Below, piece by piece: positions 57,440-64,000 of a stretch of DNA of 64,000 nucleotides. Below the pieces are notes generated by a model that saw only the letters and a program-made list of their open reading frames with translations, was not told the origin of the DNA and did no database searches. Positions within the stretch are counted from its first letter, which is position 1. Every line of letters begins with the position of its first letter. The stretch is from Mauremys mutica (Eukaryota; Chordata; Testudines; Geoemydidae). Where the stretch lies: positions 15,843,105-15,907,104 of the forward strand of contig NC_059081.1 in assembly GCF_020497125.1 (NCBI RefSeq), given 5' to 3'. Made by a program: the position numbers and the translations under genes.

Positions 57440-58960
57440 ATGTGGCTCTTGAACCTTTAAGACTATGGAGCATCTCATCAGTCTTCTGAATGCCCCCATC
57501 CAATGATGTTTGTGGAGGGGTGCAAGCCAACAACTTGTCCAGCTCTAACAGTGTCTGGAATTCCTGTCTGGCGTCCTCTAGCAACTTGTCTGAGAACTTC
57601 AGCATATTGTCCAAGAGAAAAGTCATATCTGGCCAGTAAGTCTTGTTGATTAGCAATATAAAATTGTAAAGCAGATATGGAATAAATTTTTCTGTCCAAA
57701 AATCTATTTTCTTTGGATCTTTGTTCTTTGTGGTAAAAGGTCAACCCTGATAACCCTGTCTCATGGCTGAGACAACTAAGGAACCTGGCAAATAATGGGT
57801 ATAAAAATGTCCATATCCTTGACATGGTACCGTTTCCTTTTTCTCTTACCTGGCGGAGAGAGAGAGGATGACATTTGCCATAAGGATTTTGCAGGCTCTA
57901 GTATGGTGATGTTGACAAGTTGAGCCACTCTAGAAGGCCCCACTGAACCTAGAATGTCTACCAATCTGTGAGAACTCTCCTGGACCACCTCACAGTGTTA
58001 CATCAGGTGATTAGCAGGAAGAATGCCAAGATGGTGAGGTTAATCCCTCTGCATCACAGTGGGTGGAGGTTCCAAAGCCTGCAGAGGCCTTGAGGGTTTT
58101 GTTCAGTACTGACATTGGTACTGAAAATAACTTCCTGGACCTCCTCATGTGCTCTAGCGCATTCTCTCCCTAGGAGGTCTGAAAGGTGGAGGAACTGGGG
58201 AATGGATCTGGGAGTGGGATGCATGCCTGTTGAATTCTAATTGGGCCATGGGTCCATGATAGGACTCCAGCCATAACTGCTCCAAAGGCCCCTGTCTCTG
58301 GACTGTTTCTGAGCATCCAGGGGTACCAGTACTGGAACTCCATGGATGAAGGAGAAGGGGAGTGCCGACTTCTATCTAGGGAGCGAGGATCATAAGATCC
58401 TACCTCAGGCCCTGAGGAGGAACTTCAGTTGTCCAACACAGAGGTGGTAGGCCAGATGGTACCAAGTCTGGGGTCACAATTCCAGAGATATCAGTACTTG
58501 TGACATCATGCTGTCTTTACTTCCAGACTGCACAGGAAAGCACTGGAGCCTCTGATGATCTAGCAACCTGCCCCCTCCCCCCCAGAACAAAACGGGGGGG
58601 ATCAAGACTGTGTGGTAAGTTTGTAGCTTGGGCCTGAGGATGCATCGGTACCAGCTGGCTTGTCTTCTGTATCCCCAAGGAGTCCAGCATTAAGAAGTGT
58701 AGGTCTCATGCTGTAGCACTGTCCTCTGCTGTCAATGGTACAAAGACATTTTCCTGATGCTGTTGCACAGAAGAAGTCATATCATAGCAAAGGGTCAGTC
58801 TCAATGGCCAATGCCAGAATCAACAACTCCTGATGAGATGAGGTTGGTACTGGGAAACTTCTTCCAGACTATGCCCTTCCCTGTTCCTCAAGTGGGTGGA
58901 CAGTACAAGGGACCTCAGTTGCCTCATGGAGCTAAGTCTCAGCTCATTTGAGGAATCTGC
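57440..58960 (-). pseudogene. DIRS-type gag-like remnant (frameshifted)
   Basis: Minus-strand overlapping open frames at 57776-57988, 57478-57825 and 57318-57656 join by frameshifts. They read HRLVDILGSVGPSRVAQLVN and EPAKSLWQMSSSLSPPGKRK, then LDRKIYSISALQFYIANQQD with LLARYDFSL, then LLEDARQEFQTLLELDKLLA. This order (VDILxxxGPxRVA, LWQxxxSLxPxxKRxxRxY, RKxYSxxxLQxxIANQQ, RxEFxxLxE) is what I know of chelonian DIRS gag-like proteins. Upstream, 58060-58960 carries Ser/Pro-rich sequence of the same region but is too degraded to read. Recall-based; a profile search would settle it. Confidence 0.55.
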
Positions 58961-59140
58961 CCTCTTGTGCTTTCTTCTCAGCACTGGAGAAGGGGACTGG
59001 TGCTGAAGATCAGAAACAAGTTCTGGAGAGAAACTCCTTACCAGTTCTGAAGTACTCTGTGCACCCTCTGAGTGGGAAGGTTCAGAAGATGGACGCAGGA
59101 TGGTCTCTGTGGAGCTGTGATGTTGTCTCAGAGAGGTAAC

Positions 59141-59230
59141 TTGGGTGAGGTAATATCTTTTATTGGACCAGCTTCTGTTGGTGACAGAGACAGAAGTTAG
59201 TTCTGTAAAAGATATTATCTCACCCACCTT
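59141..59230. repeat. Palindromic repeat (GGTGAGGTAATATCTTTTA type)
   Basis: Left arm TTGGGTGAGGTAATATCTTT and right arm TAAAAGATATTATCTCACCC are inverted partners over about 22 bp, around the core GGACCAGCTTCTGTTGGTGA. This is a common sauropsid short repeat with these ends, here inserted in the DIRS remnant. Confidence 0.7.
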
Positions 59231-59400
59231 ATCTCTACAGTAAGATAGATAATTTCTCTGAAAGATATGGCATGCAATAGCAAGTCAATCCTCTCTTACT
59301 ACCAATCATAGGCCATAAGAAAGAACTGAATTGGGTTTGGGGCAGCTCTATCTTTTATACCATTGTGTAGCAGAACAAGGCAGCAGAGAGTGTTTCCTGA

Positions 59401-59505
59401 ATGGGTACCACTAAGGGAAAAATCTGACTCTGGTACACTGGCCATGCACACACCTGATGTGGAATGTGCAAGTACAAATCACTTGAATTACTATTAGTAA
59501 TTCCC
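59401..59505. repeat. DIRS-like right inverted terminal repeat
   Basis: Inverted partner of 56553-56672. Starts GTACCACTAAGGGAAAAATC and ends near TAGTAATTCCC. Confidence 0.65.
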
Positions 59506-59643
59506 TGCTCACGTAAAAGAAAAAACTATTCTGCAGTTGAATAAAAATTCCAGGAGAAATCACTTGGATTTCATCAGAGCAGCATAGAGACCAATACAAT
59601 AGAAGAGTGTCATGTAGAAATAGACTGCAAAGTAGGAAACTAA

Positions 59644-59826
59644 AGTATGTCTACACTCCAATAAAAGACAAGCAGCACAGCCCAGGTCAGTTGACTCAGG
59701 CTCACGGGGCTCGTACTGCAGGGCTATCAAACTGCAGTGTAGACATTCAGGGTTGGGAGGTCACAGAACTCCAGCCCAAGCCCAAACAGACCAGCTGCAG
59801 GTCTTTTATTGCAGTGTAGACGTACT
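59644..59826. mobile_element. Harbinger-type MITE (183 bp)
   Basis: Ends AGTATGTCTACACTCCAATA and (reverse complement) AGTACGTCTACACTGCAATA continue into AAAGAC on both sides: a TIR of about 26 bp with 2 mismatches. Interior GACTCAGGCTCACGGGGCTC and GCAGTGTAGACATTCAGG recall a known family of turtle MITEs (recall). Shortened centre. No clean target duplication. Confidence 0.8.
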
Positions 59827-59904
59827 CACTGGCATGCCCTGCACTCAACTGATGATGCTGTTACGTTGAAGTTGATACATTACATTGGTGTAAAGACATT
59901 GGAC

Positions 59905-60022
59905 AAATTCTGATACCCTTACTCATGTTGATTAGCACCTTACTTTATTAACATATCCAATGAAATCAATGGGCTACTCTTGAAGTAAGCTGCTCCTCAG
60001 TATGAGTAAGGGTATCTGACTC
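59905..60022. repeat. Palindromic short repeat (TACTCATG type)
   Basis: Left arm AATTCTGATACCCTTACTCA and right arm GTATGAGTAAGGGTATCTGA are inverted partners. The core ATCCAATGAAATCAATGGGC fits the central dyad of this sauropsid repeat. Arms of about 55 bp. Confidence 0.75.
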
Positions 60023-60538
60023 AGTGCAAATAAGGAGGGTGGGATTCTGACATACAACATAATTATCAGATGAAAAAAGTCCAAAAAGTAAACGTAAAAT
60101 ACAAACCAAGTGGCTGGAATCACTACTGGTAAAAAGGAGTGCAATTCCATTGAATTCAACAGAGCTGAGTCCATTAAAGCCAACAATGAATTTAGCCCTA
60201 AAAGCACTTAGGCATAAATGTAGCATGGTAGTGCTAGCATAGCTGGCATTCACCGGTAAAGAGAAGTGGAATTTGTTCCATCATCATTTAAAGAGAAATT
60301 GACTAGTTATTCTACCTCACACCTCTTTGAAGGCAATTTCTATACATTAAAATAATTTGCTACAACTATTAGGAAATTAATAACAGCAGTAATAACCCTT
60401 TGCATTAACACAACACCAAAGTTGCCAAACCACTCTACCATAATTAGATAGGAAAGTAACAGCAATTAGCAGAAAGAACATCAGGTCTGGGAAACAGAAA
60501 ACACAGAACACTGAATTTTTTTTTTAACTTCCTAGCTG

Positions 60539-60816
60539 CAAGGCCGCCCAGAAGGGGGGCAAGTGGGGCAATTTGCCCCAGGCCCTGCAGGGGCCCCACA
60601 AGCTGCTCTGGGTTTCCGGCGGTGGGCGCCGCCCGGTGAGTACAAGCACCTCAAGCGGGGAAAAAAAAAAGCCGCAATCGGCAGCACTTAGGCTGCTCTA
60701 CTGCCACCACTTCATTCTTTGGCAGCAATCTGGCGGCGGGTCCTTCCCTCCGAGAGGGACCCGCTGCCGAAGACGCGGCCCTGCCCCAGGCCCCCTGAAT
60801 CCTCGGGGCAGCCCTG
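60539..60816. mobile_element. GC-rich hAT-like element, short member (278 bp), perfect 8-bp TSD
   Basis: TSD CCTAGCTG at 60531-60538 and 60817-60824, identical. Left end CAAGGCCGCCCAGAAGGGG and right end CCTCGGGGCAGCCCTG are diverged versions of the ends of 15904-16549. The subterminal palindrome GGGGCAATTTGCCCC is exactly conserved (60565-60579). A poly-A patch (60661-60670) lies inside. No coding sequence. Compared with 15904 the long internal hairpins are missing or shortened. Confidence 0.85.
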
Positions 60817-61231
60817 CCTAGCTGCAAAAGGCTAAACAACTCAGTTGTCTTCAGAACACCTAAAAAGTTATCACATATTGACAAACATCCTGACAAATAC
60901 ATTGATCTCTAAGCAGAGTAGGTAATAAAGGCTACATTAACAGTAATTAAAGGTCATCTCATCTTTATTTTCCATAACAGTGCTCAGAATTCATGTTGAT
61001 CCTTCACCTGCTGCTACCCCTTTACACATCCTCTGTGCTTCCTATATGTTTGACTGCCTCTCAGTTAATACTTTGTTAAACTGCAGCAGCAGGATGCAAC
61101 TTTGATTTCAGAACATGGTACAGTAGTCAAGTAATTCCACATTACAGGCCAGATCCTCAGCTGGTGTAAACTGGCAGAGATCTATAGCATAGATTCCCTG
61201 TTGCAATGAAAAAATAAAAGTGAATCTGCAA

Positions 61232-61460
61232 ATGGTCACACTTTATATTAATGTCCCATGTCTAAATAGTTTATAAAGAATTAATATATGATTAATAGAT
61301 ATTATATGCACAAGTAGGGAGTATTATAGATGGTTATAAGAACTTCAGTAAAAGGTGTTATAAGCCATGGTTATGAACTATTAATCCATTGGACTCCACA
61401 ACAATCTAATAATTGTTTATTAATTTTTATTAACTGGTTATAAATGGAAGCTTCAGTCAA
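61232..61460. repeat. Decayed MITE-like repeat (TCACACTTTATATTAA type)
   Basis: Left end GTCACACTTTATATTAATGT, then AGTTTATAAAGAATTAATAT, TTATATGCACAAGTAGGGAG and TTATTAACTGGTTATAAATG. This resembles a vertebrate transposon family with an ACACTTTATATTAA TIR and TTATAA-rich interior (recall). The right TIR is lost. Confidence 0.45.
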
Positions 61461-62129
61461 AGTGAAAACCTGCAAAGAATACAGAATAAACTTTTTTCAA
61501 TGTTTTATTTAAGAAATTCAGCTTTAACATGCTTAGCATCTTAGGGTAGTGGAGGTGATGGCCACAAAAGAGTTAATCATCTTTTAGCAGTTGCTAGGTA
61601 ACATACTCTATCTTCAGTGTGTTTAAATCCCAAGTTGTATTCAATCAGTGGAAGTCCATTGATGATCAGTAATGCTCCATCTTAGGTCTCATTATTAGAA
61701 TGTGTTGCCCTCAATATCTAGAAGAACCGGAACTGCTTGCAGTTGAATTTAAATCTTAATTACAAGCCAGTTGCTATTTCTCTATATTGCCTCCAGAGCT
61801 TGCATAGTAAGGGCCCTATCCAACAGCCCTTACTTATGCGAGTAGCCCCACTGGAGTGTCAGGGGACTGACTACTCATGGGAATAAGAGCTGCAGGACTG
61901 GGCTGTAAGACTACAGCACAAACTAATCCCTGGCTGCCACCTACTGAACCTCTGTACACTGTCAGATACCTGATTCCTTCCTATTGCTGCCAGCTAGCTT
62001 ATATCCTAGAGGAAAAACACATTTCAATCATATACTTCAGATTGTATTTTTTTTTCATGAAATCATTCACAATCCAATTTAAGGAGAGAGAAGTTTTCAT
62101 AAAAACAGTTACTGTACAAGATTAACCCA

Positions 62130-64000
62130 AAGCTCAAAGAAGTGTTTCCCCTCCCCCAACAAAAGCTGAATGAGGTTATAATATGGTCGTTTCCATCTCC
62201 TATTGTGTAGAACGGGGTGCCCCATTCACCATTTGTCAGTAGGAGAGTTTCCCCATGTCAAACATCCAGACAATACATTTACTATCTCCTCTCCCTTGGA
62301 CTGACATTCACCTCATTACATAGGGGCTGCAGAAGGTCATATGGACCCTTAACATCAGGCCCCATGCAGAAGAGTGGATGTCCCCCTTGATCTTTTGATC
62401 TGCTCCAAGCTAACACATTTTAAAACATGCTGTATTTTTAAAAGCAAAAGCCTTGAATTTGAATTGCATGTGCTGCAGAGGCATACAATCATGTATAGCG
62501 TGAATTCAGGTTTTACAAGTCATGCAGTGTATCATCATATGCAGTGGAAGACATTGCTAGTGAGCTGGGTAGAGGGAGACTGTTTGGGGTGAAGCAAAAA
62601 TCAAACCACCAAATTGTTCTAGTGCTGTAATGAGTGAAGCTCTATGGGGAAAAGAAAATACTTTGCTAGTGGATGACTTGACTATAACAACTCCTATCCA
62701 AATAAGGATGCTAGGAAAGATAGTGAAACATTACTCCAGGTGTCCCATTTATGCAAGGACTTGTAAAAGAAAAGGTTAAATTAGATAGTGATTGTTCATT
62801 TAAGATTATTGATATGAAGAAAGCCTTATTTAATTTAGGAAAAACTTTCTTAATTCACCATTACTAGGAGATGTTTCTAATCATTTAGTTAAAATGAAAC
62901 ATAGATGGTTTAATTAGGTGTTTTTTTCAAGGCTAGTCCCTGAAAACCGTACTAGATTGTTTATATAGATTTTATCCAAATTCAATATGAAAAAAACAAA
63001 AACTAAGTAAAACAGCTTAATATTAATCTTCAGCGTCTGATTATGAAACAACTGCCAACATCATTCATCACTTCACATTTCTTATGACAAGCCATTAGAC
63101 CTTACTGCTTTAAGCTCTTTATCTTCATTGTTACTAGATGTTGATTGAAGGGGACACTTCTTCACATTCTAATTAAACCATGTTTTCATTCCCAGTCTTT
63201 GGGCATAAAAGCTAAGAAAACAAAATGATTGCTGACCAGTGTAGAAGCCTAATCGATACACTCAGATTCATTCGTCATGCTGTTTTATAATCCAAATGGA
63301 ATGTCTGTTATATATAATAGAGCAAATAAAACATCCAGTATATTATTGTCAAGGTACAAATGCAGCAAAGCTAATCATTGCTGCTCTTGTTTTGAGAAGG
63401 GTTTTTGGTACTTGTTTTTAGAATATATGAGGTTTGTTAAATAGAAATATGAACAGTTTCTTCACTGTAGATTGTTTTGGTAGAACTTTTTAATTTACTC
63501 TGAGTGACTAACAAGTCTTGCAGTATAAATTTAAGGTTCCTTGGATGGTTTTCTGTGATGGGTGCACAGCTATTGCCTCAAGAAATTTCAAGGCTTAAGT
63601 TAATTTAGGTGAGTACAACATCTTGAGATCCTCAGATGTAAGCCACTATAAAAGCAGAAAGAATAATTATATGTGGTGCAGATTCTCCCCCTGCCCCACA
63701 ATCCTGTAGAAGCCTCTCCGGAGGTTTGACTCCATGAAGGAAGAGGGGGTGAAAACATATTTTTGTTCCCTTCTGGTCCTAGGTAGGTTAAGCAGAAAAG
63801 CCACCTCCCCACACCCAGTGGAGAGGGGGTTGGTCCACAGGCTGTTATTTCTGTGGATCCCCTTCCTCCCAGGCAGCCTAGGGGCAACTGAAGCCAAAAG
63901 TCTCCAGTACAATGGACTACCAGGGACCAAGGGTGTGGTGTTCAGAGTGGTCCTCTAGGTTTGTGGGTCAGCCCTGAAGCCCATTCTGCAGGGAAAAAGG
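62130..64000. other. Anonymous sequence, no gene seen
   Basis: AT-rich to about 63640, then GC-richer to the window end. The overlapping frames at 63600-63958 have no domain. Nothing recognised. Confidence 0.4.

Larger units (their letters stand above)
56553..59505 (-). mobile_element. DIRS-like retrotransposon remnant with inverted terminal repeats (about 2.95 kb)
   Basis: The left arm 56553-56672 and the right arm 59401-59505 are inverted copies of each other. ACCAGAGTCAGAGCTATTTC and CCCTTAGTGGTAC on the left correspond to the reverse complement of GTACCACTAAGGGAAAAATC and TGACTCTGGTACACTGG on the right. Pairing continues outward to AATTACTATTAGTAATT-type ends. Inverted rather than direct terminal repeats, together with a gag-like minus-strand remnant inside, fit the DIRS order (tyrosine-recombinase retrotransposons). 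No RT, RNase H or tyrosine recombinase is left. Two other repeats sit inside (56694-57438 and 59141-59230). Confidence 0.6.

Noticed and set aside
58820..59227. 135-codon minus-strand frame as a gene
   Set aside because: It crosses a palindromic repeat into degraded gag-like sequence; no conserved domain of its own.

Overview
This is vertebrate nuclear DNA, most likely from a turtle or a close sauropsid relative. It is AT-rich, it carries several 5'-truncated CR1 LINEs whose 3' ends read into the (ATTCTATG) terminal octamer, and it is crowded with non-autonomous DNA transposons whose ends contain the core TCTACACT. The taxon is an inference from this repeat content. I found no convincing host protein-coding exon, no functional tRNA or rRNA gene, no CRISPR array and no prokaryotic signal. 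The window looks like an intergenic or deep intronic stretch dominated by transposable-element (TE) fossils.

Layout. 1-705 is the end of an autonomous-type PIF/Harbinger element with a decayed minus-strand transposase that runs off the left edge. 783-9700 is mostly anonymous sequence with two CR1 tails and a three-layer nested insertion at 5728-6320. 10.7-12.9 kb holds a hAT fragment and a turtle-type repeat split by a CR1. 15904-16549 is a very GC-rich hAT-like element with a perfect 8-bp target duplication that mimics a CpG island. 21.1-21.5 kb is a rare CR1 5' piece with ORF1 zinc-finger and esterase motifs. 25-28.3 kb has a Tigger-like element carrying a nested MITE (short non-autonomous DNA transposon), then two more Harbinger-type MITEs. 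32.3-35.9 kb has a hAT element with a perfect 8-bp target duplication and the longest CR1. 39659-41037 is a hAT element with transposase remnant and a long internal inverted repeat. 44.4-46.3 kb is a CR1 with a mariner-type MITE inside it. 51.9-54.2 kb holds other turtle-type repeats. 55.4-59.8 kb contains a MITE, a giant imperfect palindrome and a DIRS-like retroelement bounded by inverted terminal repeats. 60539-60816 is a second copy of the GC-rich hAT family.

The genes present are only remnants of mobile-element genes: Harbinger and hAT transposases, CR1 ORF1 and ORF2, and a DIRS-type gag. All are broken by stops or frameshifts. I see no new host system. The most informative content is the nested order of insertions and the set of small palindromic families that share TIR (terminal inverted repeat) cores. 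Statements that a repeat is 'turtle-type' rest on recall of chelonian sequences and could not be checked here.
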